From positions 2,790,001-2,854,000 of the forward strand of contig CP146203.1 of assembly GCA_039995105.1 (NCBI GenBank): DNA of 64,000 nucleotides, given 5' to 3'. The stretch's first letter is position 1. Every line of letters starts with the position of its first letter. The notes below the pieces were generated by a model. It had not been told where the DNA came from. It made no database searches and worked only from the letters and a program-made list of their open reading frames with translations. Source of the DNA: Jonesiaceae bacterium BS-20. Its GTDB lineage: Bacteria; Actinomycetota; Actinomycetes; Actinomycetales; Cellulomonadaceae. A program made the position numbers and the translations under genes. Positions 16,138 to 25,800 of the stretch are shown here, piece by piece.

Positions 16138-19100
16138 CTATGCGGTCTTTCTACGGAATGCAAGGAACACTCCACCAGCAGCAAGTGCCGCTAATGCGAC
16201 CAATCCAACCGTCACTGCTGTTGAACCGGTCTTTGGCAGTTCGCCATCCTCACTACCGGTTGTGGCTTCGTCATCCGAGTCACTGTCAGCATCTGGCGTT
16301 ACCGGCTTAGCAGGTGTAATCGGAGTCAACGGAATCTCCGACTCTTCAGGTGTTACCGGCTTAGCAGGCGTAATCGGAGTCAGCGGAATCTCCGGCTCTT
16401 CAGGTGTTACCGGCTCAGCAGGATTAATTGGAACCCCTGGGATAACTGTTGTACCGATTCGGGCAACTGTGCCATCCCACTTATCTACCAGAGTGAAGTC
16501 GTCACACAGGACTTGGCCCTCGGTTGGGTTGTAGCAGAAGGTGGAAAAGCGGTTTTCCGTTGGAGTGTAGTCCATAGAGACCTGCGCAAACTTGTCGCTG
16601 GATGCCGTAACGGACTGCGATTTCTTGTCTCCTGCTGGCTCCTTGTAGGTATACCCTTGCTTGGCACCAACATGGACGTCAGTTCCCTTAATCCACGCGG
16701 ACAAGGTATATTCCCTGCCCAACTCAGGTACAACGGTTTCCACGTTTTCAGCGGTCCCACCACCGCCAACCGCAAGTGCGAGTCCACCGGAGACGCCCTC
16801 TTCGGCGCGGCCGTTGTTCGACCACGGACTGTTACTGCGTGACTGGAATGAGCCATCAACCATGTAATCGGCGACAAGCTCCACGGTTACGTCATCCACT
16901 AGACCAGGACCAGCAATGTCAACGCTGAGCGTTGTGCCATCCCAACCGGTGCGCATAACCGCAGATACATTGACCCATTCCCCGGCTGCATAACCCGTAG
17001 TTTTTGCCTCAAGTGCCTGGGCAGTTACCGTGTGCCCCTCTGGGTTACTCAACGAAAAGGTTGGCAGGTCGCCTTCAGCGCTTGCCTGAACGGCTGCGAC
17101 CACCCGGAAGGTGCGGTTCGCTCCGGCGTTGAACGTTTGGGATGCCGCTGCATCTTTCGAGTCAAGGGCAAGTGCGTGGTTTCCGCCACGGTAGGACTTA
17201 TCGGTAACGGAAGCTCCGTTAGTTAGTTCCCAACCCTCTGTGTCAACCTCAAACCCACCATTTTGGATTGCAAGTCCATCCAGCGCCTCACTAACTTGGA
17301 AGGCGCCTAGGTCCGGGCGCTGGAATGCCGGGATTTCATTGTTTGCGATATCAGCAATGCTGCCCTTGGCAATCGATACACCCTTACCTGCGATGAACTT
17401 CTTCCCCACTTGGATTGGGGCTAAGCCCTTGCCATCAGCAGGCTGTAGGTCCACTTCAACCGTGTTGTCATTGATACCGGGTTGCGGCCACGCACCTGAA
17501 GAACCTGCGTACAGGTTGCTGCGGAAGGGGGACGTCTTAGCCAGACCATCATTCATTCCGGTTCGCACAGCCCCCTGTGCCAAGAACACGTTGTTCTGGT
17601 AAGTGACTGCAGAACTGCCCCCTGACCCCTTGTCAATATTGGCGCCTGGGTAGAGCAGGAATGAGTTGTTGTATACCTCAGCATCGGTCTGACCGGCTAC
17701 GAAGAATACGCGCGGCCCTTCTGCGTGGTTTTCACCGCCGCGACCATCATTAATAGACAGGTTGTAACGCAGCACGGTCTGGGTTGATAGTCCACCACAA
17801 CCGCAGAACAGCATGAAGCCACCTTGGTTGTCATGAGTAATGTTGTACTCGAACGTGGTCCCGGTGGTTCCGTAGTCGGAGTCAAACGCGGTTCCATCCC
17901 ATGTACCGTCAGGCATGACGGTGTCAAAGACATGGTTGTTGAAGTACTTGACGTTATCCGCGTCCCAAGCCCAAACGGCAGCGTTGTTTCCAGATTTAGA
18001 AACTCCACCGTGGTGATTTGAAGAGTCCCATACTGAGTTGTTGTATACCTCGGTGTCGGAAGCAAATTGGGTCACAATCGCGTCACCACCAATGTCCGAA
18101 ACAATGTTGTCATGGACATCCATACCCGCCCAGACCTCAAACGCGTTGTCTTGGATCGAGCCACCAACGGAGTGCCGGGACCGGAAGTCGGACCCTTCAT
18201 TGATACCGGAGCGGTTCACGTGCCGGATGGTGTTGTGGTGAACTTCAATGCCACCAAAACTTGTTGGGATCTTTTTGGCACCTGCATAGGCTTCAAACTG
18301 GATTCCACCGGACCCGCCAAGATCTTTCTCACCGCGGCCTAGAACATCGTGAATGTACAGGTCTGAGATATCGAATCCGTTACCACGACCGAAGTCTTCA
18401 AGTGCGACTACTACACCACGACGGCGCTTGTTGTAGTCGTTCTCATCACCTGAGTAGTTGGTAATTTCCAGGTTGCGAATGGTCCAGTATTCCTGATTGA
18501 ACAGACGGACAACCGCAGACTCAATGCCGTGGCCGGTCTGGCTCTGCAGCGTCAACGGAATGTCGTTGTCCGGCGACTCGGTGATACCGCGCCCCTCAAG
18601 CAACGGCAGGTCAGCGCTCGGCTCACCGTAAGCGTCGATGGTGATGTGGTTACCTTCAACGCCTGAACCTGTTGGGTGCAACAGACCGGCACACGTGGTT
18701 CCGCGCTTAAACAGAATCTGGTCACCTGCTTCAAAATCACCGTGCGTGTTGACTGCCTTGATCGAGGTCCATGGGTTTGCCTGCGTTCCCTCAGACTTTG
18801 ACTCTGCAGCTTCACAATCAACAAAGTAGTTGATTCCACTGGTCTCAAGATCTGCAACCTTTGGCGTGGTTGATTTACGAGCACCAACAATGCGGTCCTC
18901 GCCATTCCAACCTGGAACCTTGAGTGCGATTGGAGTCTTATCGTCGTTGTCAGCAATACGGGCATCGAGAGCTAGCGGGTCCAAGACTTCGGAGCTCGAC
19001 TTCACGCCAGTTGGCAGGGGACGTGGCTTCTGTGGGGTGCGTGGCGGTAGTGGCTGAGCTTCTGGCAGTGGGCGGTCCCCCTCAAAGAACTGGTGGAGGT

Positions 19101-19794
19101 TGAATTCTGCGAGCGAGGCGAAAGCTTGCTCCTTTTCCGCACCATCCCACGAGCTTTTTGCAACTACCTTGACACAGGAAATGTCCTGGGCTTCAAAGTC
19201 AATATTGACGTCACCTTTATCAAGTGGGTCCATTGAGCCCTCTTTAAGGAGTGTCCAACCGTCCGCGGCTTCACATGCAGCATCCGAGCGAACCAAAACC
19301 TCATAGTCTTTGAATCGGCCAGAGTGTGGCTTGCCACGCGGCGACAGTGAAATTCGGGCAACATTGGGAATTGGGTTGCCATCAGCAGTACCGTAGATCA
19401 AAGTGTGGGGTGCGGGGTCCTCGACACCCGACCATCTTGAGTGCCAGAAGGTATCAACTTTGCCATCAAGAGTTGCGGCGATGCGACCGTTGACCAAGCC
19501 CTCACCGGTCAATTCTTCAGAACTAGCTGAGATTGCCTTGATCAGTTTCTGATCCACGTTGTCGTAGTAGCCATTAACTGCGCCCGCCGCAGTTGCTACG
19601 GGTTGAGCCACTTCGTCTTCAGCAACGGGCGCAACCTGTTCAACCGTTTCAACTTCGGCTTGGGTTTCAACGGCGGCCTCTGCAGCAGCCGTCTCGACGG
19701 GTACCTCAGTTGCTGTTGCTACCGGGACCAGTGAAGCCGACAGCAGCAATGCCATCGCACCGGCGACACCGGACGTTCTCCATTTTATTCGCAC
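16138..19794 (-). CDS. LPxTG wall-anchored right-handed beta-helix protein, possible GH136-like glycosidase
   Basis: The 1218-residue protein has a signal peptide (1-29), a Glu/Val/Ala-rich spacer, an F5/8-type-C-like domain (about 85-235, opening IKAISASSEEL), a Pro-rich linker, and a parallel beta-helix (about 315-840) with repeated short Asn-rich turns such as VYNNSVWD, YFNNHVFD and FEYNITHDN. Two CBM-like jelly-roll regions follow (NGGFEVDTEGW near 841; VDGSFQSRSNSPW near 978), then an 18-residue Pro/Thr repeat stalk, LPKTG (about 1186), a membrane span and RRKTA. Sortase should link it to peptidoglycan. Start is GTG 19794 behind AGGAGAGG. Beta-helix glycan enzymes of this layout include pectate lyases and GH136 lacto-N-biosidases; with GH42 and a sugar importer nearby, an exo-acting galactan or lacto-N enzyme is plausible but unproven. 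Confidence 0.85.
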   Translation of the reverse strand: MRIKWRTSGVAGAMALLLSASLVPVATATEVPVETAAAEAAVETQAEVETVEQVAPVAEDEVAQPVATAAGAVNGYYDNVDQKLIKAISASSEELTGEGLVNGRIAATLDGKVDTFWHSRWSGVEDPAPHTLIYGTADGNPIPNVARISLSPRGKPHSGRFKDYEVLVRSDAACEAADGWTLLKEGSMDPLDKGDVNIDFEAQDISCVKVVAKSSWDGAEKEQAFASLAEFNLHQFFEGDRPLPEAQPLPPRTPQKPRPLPTGVKSSSEVLDPLALDARIADNDDKTPIALKVPGWNGEDRIVGARKSTTPKVADLETSGINYFVDCEAAESKSEGTQANPWTSIKAVNTHGDFEAGDQILFKRGTTCAGLLHPTGSGVEGNHITIDAYGEPSADLPLLEGRGITESPDNDIPLTLQSQTGHGIESAVVRLFNQEYWTIRNLEITNYSGDENDYNKRRRGVVVALEDFGRGNGFDISDLYIHDVLGRGEKDLGGSGGIQFEAYAGAKKIPTSFGGIEVHHNTIRHVNRSGINEGSDFRSRHSVGGSIQDNAFEVWAGMDVHDNIVSDIGGDAIVTQFASDTEVYNNSVWDSSNHHGGVSKSGNNAAVWAWDADNVKYFNNHVFDTVMPDGTWDGTAFDSDYGTTGTTFEYNITHDNQGGFMLFCGCGGLSTQTVLRYNLSINDGRGGENHAEGPRVFFVAGQTDAEVYNNSFLLYPGANIDKGSGGSSAVTYQNNVFLAQGAVRTGMNDGLAKTSPFRSNLYAGSSGAWPQPGINDNTVEVDLQPADGKGLAPIQVGKKFIAGKGVSIAKGSIADIANNEIPAFQRPDLGAFQVSEALDGLAIQNGGFEVDTEGWELTNGASVTDKSYRGGNHALALDSKDAAASQTFNAGANRTFRVVAAVQASAEGDLPTFSLSNPEGHTVTAQALEAKTTGYAAGEWVNVSAVMRTGWDGTTLSVDIAGPGLVDDVTVELVADYMVDGSFQSRSNSPWSNNGRAEEGVSGGLALAVGGGGTAENVETVVPELGREYTLSAWIKGTDVHVGAKQGYTYKEPAGDKKSQSVTASSDKFAQVSMDYTPTENRFSTFCYNPTEGQVLCDDFTLVDKWDGTVARIGTTVIPGVPINPAEPVTPEEPEIPLTPITPAKPVTPEESEIPLTPITPAKPVTPDADSDSDDEATTGSEDGELPKTGSTAVTVGLVALAALAAGGVFLAFRRKTA
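16298..16425 (-). repeat. 54-bp tandem repeat encoding wall-spanning stalk
   Basis: Two full 54-bp units (starting 16298 and 16352) and a partial third (16406) encode the 18-residue motif PVTPEEPEIPLTPITPAK. The copies differ at only a few bases. Such Pro/Thr stalks extend surface domains through the wall and often vary in copy number. Confidence 0.85.
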
Positions 19795-19826
19795 AGAGCT
19801 TACCTCTCCTATGAGATATCGGGATG

Positions 19827-19840
19827 TGTGCGCGCTCTCA
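19827..19840. promoter_or_regulatory. Second LacI-type operator, before wall protein
   Basis: TGTGCGCGCTCTCA matches the perfect palindrome at 14811-14824 at 12 of 14 positions, 33 bp upstream of the wall-protein start. This ties the surface protein to the same repressor. The rest of the 292-bp gap 19795-20086 holds no gene, only the tRNA-like fragment at 20005-20032. Confidence 0.5.
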
Positions 19841-20004
19841 GAAATCGCACAGTCTTTATTGAAACACGAAATCCAAAGATTTTCTTACCCGATTCGATCG
19901 TCCGCGCACCGACCCCTCACCAGCACAAACGTTGCACCTAGGACCCGAGCTCGGTCGCCACTATAGACAACGCGCACGCGTACCACAAAGACCAGAAAAG
20001 CGCA

Positions 20005-20032
20005 TGGGTCCCCAAGTGGGACTCGAACCCCC
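20005..20032 (-). other. tRNA 3'-end-like fragment (T arm plus acceptor), no complete tRNA
   Basis: On the minus strand GGGGGTTCGAGTCCCAC is followed by TTGGGGACCCA, which resembles a tRNA T arm and 3' acceptor with CCA. No matching 5' acceptor strand, D arm or anticodon arm is found upstream, where the TetR gene ends at 20087. One T-stem pair is a mismatch. It could be a remnant of a tRNA or an attachment-site scar, or chance. Confidence 0.25.
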
Positions 20033-20086
20033 GAGCCCCCGTCACCGGAGTGGCGCATCTCACACGAACGGATGCGCGCATGCCGG

Positions 20087-20659
20087 CTATCGCCCCGAAA
20101 GCAACTCCTGAGCAAGCCTTAAGACCCCTCGATCAATTGGCTGATCAGGAATATTCATGAGCGCATGGGAGTACAAGCCATCACCCAAAAGCTGAATCAA
20201 GCGCGCCATGACCGGGTCGTCCATGCGCTCCGTCAACGCGTCCTGCCAGCCCTGGAGCACCTCCGCCAGGGTCTGATCCACCCGCCCATCCGAGGAACCC
20301 GCCAGTTTCATGACGGCTAGATAGGTTTCACTGTAAGAGTCGTCTGCCTGCATACAAGACGTCAGGTAGGCCTCAACCGGATCGTGATCGCTTGCCATCG
20401 TCCGGTCAATGTCAGCTTGGTTTTCTAGCGTCAGCCGCTCGAGCAAGCCGCCGATCAGTGCGTCTTTGGAACCAAAGTGGTGCAGTAAACCACCCTTGGA
20501 GATCTCCGCACGGAGGGCAACCTCATCCAGAGTTGCGGCACTTTCTCCCTCTTGACGCAGGATTGAAGCGTAAGCATCGAGCACCCGTTCGCGCCCGCTT
20601 CCGCGCTTATATTTGCGCGGCGAACCGGTGTTTTTCCCCACTTTTTCGCTCTGTTCCAT
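20087..20659 (-). CDS. TetR family repressor of the DHA2 exporter
   Basis: The 190-residue protein has a Lys/Arg-rich start and a TetR helix-turn-helix (about 24-70): ATLDEVALRAEISKGGLLHHFGSKDALIGG. The C-terminal all-helical region resembles the TetR_C_6 ligand domain. It is divergent from the MFS gene, with a perfect 16-bp palindrome between them. A 7-bp hairpin (GCGCATC/GATGCGC) follows the stop. It likely represses itself and the exporter until a toxic compound binds. Confidence 0.93.
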   Translation of the reverse strand: MEQSEKVGKNTGSPRKYKRGSGRERVLDAYASILRQEGESAATLDEVALRAEISKGGLLHHFGSKDALIGGLLERLTLENQADIDRTMASDHDPVEAYLTSCMQADDSYSETYLAVMKLAGSSDGRVDQTLAEVLQGWQDALTERMDDPVMARLIQLLGDGLYSHALMNIPDQPIDRGVLRLAQELLSGR

Positions 20660-20682
20660 GGCGCCATACTAACACTCAATGA

Positions 20683-20698
20683 TACCGTCTAGACGGTA
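20683..20698. promoter_or_regulatory. TetR operator between repressor and MFS exporter
   Basis: TACCGTCTAGACGGTA is a perfect 16-bp palindrome, 24 bp from the TetR start (20659) and 22 bp from the exporter start (20721). It is the only strong dyad in the 61-bp divergent gap, so it should control both promoters. Confidence 0.8.
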
Positions 20699-20720
20699 CA
20701 GTAACTCTGGAAGGAAACAC

Positions 20721-22280
20721 ATGAGCAAGACCGCGACCCGTGACGCGGTAACGCCGCAGTCACCAAACTCTGGCGCCCCAACAATCCCCGAGCAGCCCCT
20801 AGCAACACTCAAGGACTGGCTGGGCCTCGTTGTCCTGATGCTTGTCGTCCTCGTGGTGTCGATCGACAACACCGTACTGTCTTTTGCGCTGCCCGAACTT
20901 TCTCAGGACCTGCGCCCGTCCGGGACCGCCCTGCTGTGGATCGTTGATATTTACTCGCTAGTGCTGGCCGGCCTGCTCGTGACCATGGGAACCCTGGGCG
21001 ACCGCGTTGGCCGCCGCAAACTGCTGTTGATCGGCTCGATCGGATTTGGCCTGGTCTCCATTTACGCGGCATTCTCCACCACTTCCGGTGAACTCATTGC
21101 CGCCCGCGCTCTGCTTGGGCTATTTGGGGCCACCCTGATGCCATCGACCCTGGCGCTGCTGCGAAACCTGTTCTTGAACGACAAACAGCGCCGCCTTGCA
21201 ATTGCCATTTGGGCCTCCGGATTCTCGGCGGGAGCGGCTCTTGGACCCATCGTTGGCGGCTGGTTACTCGAGCACTACTGGTGGGGCTCGGTCTTCCTGC
21301 TCGCTGTTCCGGTAATCGTGATCATGCTGATCGCAGGCCCGTTCCTACTGCCAGAGTCCAAGGACCCCAACCCCGGTAAGTTTGACGTTGCGAGCGTGGC
21401 AACCTCGATCGCCGCCATGTTCACCCTCGTCTTTGGTATCAAGACTTTGGCCGGCGGCCAGATCCCGGTGGGACTGGCCTTCATGGTGGCCGGGCTGCTG
21501 ATCGGCACTTGGTTTGTCCGCAGGCAGCTGCGCATTTCCAACCCGATGCTGGACATGCGTCTGTTCAACAACCCGGTATTCTCCGCTTCGATCGCGGCGA
21601 ACCTCATGTCCGTTCTGGCCATGTCCGGTATGGTTTACTACATTGCCCAGTACCTGCAGATGGTCCTTGGGTTTAGCCCACTAACCGCCGGTTTCTACCT
21701 GCTGCCGGGGCTTGCGGCAACAATTATCTCGGGCCTGTTCGCCGTGAAGCTTGCCGAACGTTTTGCCCTTGGTAAATTGATTCCGATCGGTTTGGCGCTG
21801 TCCGCATCCGGGTTTTTGGTAGCCACACAATTGGGAGCCTCCTCGTCTGTCTGGCTCTTGGTCTCCGCGTTCTTCCTCGTTGGAATGGGTGTTGGCCTTG
21901 CCGAGACCCTAACCAACGACGCGATCTTGGCGTCGGTGCCACCAAACAAGGCCGGGGCGGCATCGGGAATTTCTGAGACTGCATATGAGCTGGGGGCTCT
22001 GCTGGGAACCGCGATTCTCGGTTCCATCCTGACCGCGACCTACCGCAACGCAATCGAAATCCCCAAGGGCGTTTCCGCCGCTGACGGGGCAGCCGCCAAA
22101 GAGACTTTGGGTGGTGCTGTCGACGTGGCGCAGGGACTTCCAGCGGAGTTGGGCAGCCAGCTTCTCGATGCCGCAAAGGCCGCGTTCTCCCACGGCGCGG
22201 ACCGGACGTCCCTCATTGGGGCCGTCATTGTCACCGCCGCCGTGGTCATGACCGCGATTGTTTTGCGCAAGAGAGCCTAA
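20721..22280 (+). CDS. DHA2-family MFS multidrug exporter
   Basis: The 519-residue membrane protein has 14 predicted spans. Motif A GDRVGRRKLLLIG follows span 2, the span-1 motif reads VVSIDNTVLSFALPEL, and motif C is in SGFSAGAALGPIVGG. This is the QacA/SmvA/LfrA class of proton-driven drug exporters. I start at ATG 20721 behind GGAAGGA; an in-frame ATG at 20679 would put the TetR operator inside the coding region. Repression by the divergent TetR gene is expected. Confidence 0.93.
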   Translation: MSKTATRDAVTPQSPNSGAPTIPEQPLATLKDWLGLVVLMLVVLVVSIDNTVLSFALPELSQDLRPSGTALLWIVDIYSLVLAGLLVTMGTLGDRVGRRKLLLIGSIGFGLVSIYAAFSTTSGELIAARALLGLFGATLMPSTLALLRNLFLNDKQRRLAIAIWASGFSAGAALGPIVGGWLLEHYWWGSVFLLAVPVIVIMLIAGPFLLPESKDPNPGKFDVASVATSIAAMFTLVFGIKTLAGGQIPVGLAFMVAGLLIGTWFVRRQLRISNPMLDMRLFNNPVFSASIAANLMSVLAMSGMVYYIAQYLQMVLGFSPLTAGFYLLPGLAATIISGLFAVKLAERFALGKLIPIGLALSASGFLVATQLGASSSVWLLVSAFFLVGMGVGLAETLTNDAILASVPPNKAGAASGISETAYELGALLGTAILGSILTATYRNAIEIPKGVSAADGAAAKETLGGAVDVAQGLPAELGSQLLDAAKAAFSHGADRTSLIGAVIVTAAVVMTAIVLRKRA

Positions 22281-22289
22281 GCTACTGGT

Positions 22290-22334
22290 CCGTCCGTCGA
22301 TCCGCACGTTTTCTTGGTGCCGATCGACGGACGG
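22290..22334. terminator. Terminator hairpin after MFS exporter
   Basis: A 13-bp perfect stem CCGTCCGTCGATC / GATCGACGGACGG with 19-nt loop lies 10 bp past the exporter stop. Its GTCCGTCGATCCGCAC sequence recurs in the terminator at 56864-56908. Confidence 0.75.
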
Positions 22335-22342
22335 TTGGTCCA

Positions 22343-22597
22343 CTAGTCGAAGAGCACCACGACCTTGTCCGCCGAGTTGATAACGGCATCGGCACCAATT
22401 CCTAAGGCTTTGTCCAATCGTGTCTGGAGTACGTCAACAACGACAATGCTGGAGCCCCCCTTGCTCCGGTAACCTAAAACTGCCCCGAGTCCAATGGGAC
22501 CATCCGTAAACGCCATGGTGTCGATAACAACACGGTCGCCCACAGCGATTTCGCTGATGTTAGCACCAACCTCAACTACCACCGCAGCCGGTTCATG
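22343..22597 (-). pseudogene. Remnant of a zinc-dependent alcohol dehydrogenase
   Basis: The 79-codon frame, extended upstream to HEPAAVVVEVG, reads as a GroES-like piece (VGANISEIAVGDRVVID) joined directly to a Rossmann piece (GPIGLGAVLGYRSKG then VVVDVLQTRLDKALGIGADAVINSAD). The zinc-lobe region between, the N-terminus and everything after the second Rossmann strand are missing. Normal family members have about 340 residues. The remainder of the gap to 22737 shows nothing recognisable. It is a deletion relic. Confidence 0.75.
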
Positions 22598-22736
22598 TCT
22601 GACTCCCTCGTTGGACTAAATCATGTACTGACTGTGTTTTGTGCGCACCTGCATCCGCAGGGGTCAGTGTGAGGTCAGGCTATCGGACAAAATAGTGGTT
22701 CAGCATAGGACCTTTGATGCCGTTTGCAGGCGAACG

Positions 22737-22777
22737 CCGATTGGCCCCAAGAATCAGTGATTCTTGGGGCCAATCGG
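22737..22777 (-). terminator. Terminator hairpin after MMPL gene
   Basis: A 20-bp perfect inverted repeat around a single central base (arms 22737-22756 and 22758-22777; core TTGGCCCCAAGAATCA). It lies 27 bp past the MMPL stop at 22804. Confidence 0.75.
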
Positions 22778-22803
22778 TTCCTTCTAGCGTCTAGGCGTCC
22801 CGG

Positions 22804-25800
22804 TTAGACCAGGACTTCTTGCCGAGGCTCGGCGTCTTCAAGTGCCTCCTGCAGCCCGGCACCCTCAACGTCCACGTTTGGCAGGATCTTATCCAGCCAC
22901 TTGGGCAGGTACCACGCCTTATCTCCAAGCAGCCCCATGACCGCAGGTGTGAGGGTCATTCGGACAACAAAGGCATCGAAGAGTACGCCAATTGCCAGCG
23001 CAAACCCGATGGGCCTGATCATCGCCAGGTGCCCAAACACAAACCCGGAGAATACCGAGATCATGATGAGGGCAGCCGCAACGACAACGGGAGCGGTGTG
23101 GTCAAAGCCCTTGCGGATCGCCTCAACGGCTTCGGTTCCATGCGCATACGCCTCACGGATCGCGGTCACCAGGAACACCTGATAGTCCATTGCCAGACCA
23201 AACAAGATTCCGGTCAACAAGATCGGCAGGAAGCTCATGATCGGCGCCGGGTTATATACCCCAAACATCGGCCCCAGCCAGCCCCACTGGTAGATCGCAA
23301 CCGTCGCCCCAAAGGACGCGGCCAGGGATAGCAGGAATCCCGCGGTCGCAAGCAGCGGCACCACAATCGACCGGAACACGAGCAGGAGCAGGACCAGAGA
23401 AAGCCCAACCACGATTGCTAGGTACGGAACCAGCGCCGCGGTGATCTGTTCGCTGACGTCGACTTGGGCGGCAACCTGCCCGGTTACGGAGGTGGTCACG
23501 CCCGTGTCAGCCAAGATCTCACCCTGCATGTCGCGCAGTGTGTGCACCACTGCCTCGGTTTCCGGTGAGGCCGGCCCCGTCTTAGCGAGCACCTGAATTG
23601 CACCGTAGGTCAGGCCATCATTGGTGCCAACCGGGAGTGCAGCATACACGCCGTCGGCCCCGGTCAACGTCTCTGCGACATCGAGAAGCGCATTATCCGC
23701 CGTCACCTGATCGGAAGTTCCGTCAGGCAACTGGGCCAGCACAATAAGTGGGCCGTTGAACCCCTGTCCAAAGTGTTCCGAGGTAATCTCGTAGGCACGC
23801 TGGGCATCGGACCCGTGCGGCTCTGAACCGCCGTCGGGTAGGGCCGTCTGCATGCTCATCGCCGGAATTGCGATCACCAGCAGGGCCACCAGACTCGCAA
23901 TCGCGTACGTCCAGGGACGCTTGGTGAGTTGCTCGGCCCACCAGCGGCTCGCGGAACGTTTGGTGCCGTGTGCGGCGGGTATGCCGGCAGCGTTTTCGGA
24001 GCCTTCCGATGCCGCACTTGCGATAGCGCTTTCCCGCTTGGCCCGGCTCTTCTTAGTAAGGAGTTTCTCTCCCATGAATCCGAGCAGCGCCGGCGTAAGC
24101 GTGATCGAAATCAGAACCGCCACCAGGACGGTAAATGCCGCGGAGACACCGAGCACCGCCATGAATGGAATGCCCGGGACAATCAAGGCCGCGAGCGCGA
24201 TGATGACCGTGAGCCCCGCAAAGACCACGGCGTTGCCGCTTGTCCCAATGGATCTGGCCACGGATTCTCGCACATCCATGCCGGCCAGCATTTGGGTGCG
24301 GTGGCGGTGCACGATGAAGAGCGAGTAGTCGATTCCCACGGCTAGCCCCAGCATGAGGGCAAGGGCAGGGGTGATGCTCTGCATTTCGATGAGCGAGGAC
24401 AACGCGAGCGTGCCGCCCACACCGATTGCGACGCCTAACAGGGCCATGAGCAGTGGCAGGCCTGCGGCGATTACCGTACCGAGCATGACCATGAGGACCA
24501 CCCCGGCAAAGACGAATCCAACCACTTCCGAGACTCCGAAGATGGAGCTCAGGTCCGCCATGATTTCCTTGGAGAACAAGGTTTGCACTCCGGCGGCCTC
24601 GGGACCATCCGCAATCGACGTGATGGCGTCCCGCTCTGCGGTGGTCAGGGATTCCGGTTGCCCGTAGAACTGCACCTGAGCAATTGCGGTTGCTCCATTC
24701 TCAGAAACAAACCGGATTGGAGCTGCCAGCGTGGACATCCGCTCGCCCTGCTCGAGTTGCTTTTTGGCGTCATCGAGCTGCTCTTGGCCCGTAGCAATTT
24801 CTGCTAGGCCATCTTCAAGTTTCTTGCGATTATCCGCGATTTCCTTTTCGCCATCAACGAGTTGTTGGCGCCCCTCGGCTAAGCCCTGTTCACCTTCCGC
24901 CAAGGTTTTTTCGTTCGCTGCTATCTCCGCCCGGCCGGCCTCATACTGAGCCAGACCTGCCTCATATTGGCGTTGGCCTGCGGCTAGCTCGGCCTCGCCC
25001 GTTGCGATCTTGGCTTTTGCATCTGCAAGTTGCTTGGCGGCCGCTTGGAGTTCTTGCTGCCCGGTTTTGAGGTCCCGTTCGTGTTGGGCGAGTTCCTGTT
25101 CCCCGGCAACCAGGAGCTGTTGCCCCTTGACCAACTGGCCGTGCGTGGCCAAGGCGGTCTCGAGATCCTTGAGTTTGGTTTGCAGCCCGGAAACGGTCTG
25201 TTCTAACTCGGCTACGGCTGCCTTAGCCCGGTCAAGGTCTGCCACCACCTGGAGGTACTCATCGGTGTCGGTTTCCCCAGCGCCCTCGAGTGCAATCCTT
25301 AGGGCACCGAGATCAGTTACGGCTTGCTTTGCTTGGTTCAGGCCTTCGTTGGCCTGCTTGATACCAGAGTTCACCTGGTCCTTTGCTGCGCTAATCGCTG
25401 CCGGGGCCTGGTCGAGGCTCGTGGCCCCGACCCCCGTTAGGAACTGGTTAATTCCCGTTTCCAACTGTGACCGTTGCTTCGCAAGTTCTTCGTTACCGGC
25501 AGCAAGTTGCTTCTGAGCGGAGGTGATCTCTTGTTGCCCGGCCTCGTACTGTTCTTGCCCCACCAACAGATCGGTACGGCCCTGGGTCAGTTCACGTTGC
25601 CCCTGATCCAGCTGCACCCTGGCACCGTCGAGTTCGCTGCGTGCGCCGTCCAGCTCGGTTTGGCCAGCGGCCAGGAGCTCTTGCCCCTCACGGAGTTTCT
25701 CAGCGTTTTCGTCAAGGGTTGCTCGGCCGTCGGCGAGGTCTTGCTCCGCTTGGTCCAGTTGGACCTGGCCATCCTTGATTTCCTGGCGGGCTTCATCGAG

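Noticed and set aside
20005-20115. Complete tRNA gene on the minus strand
   Set aside because: No 5' acceptor or anticodon arm pairs with the 3' part; only a fragment is reported.
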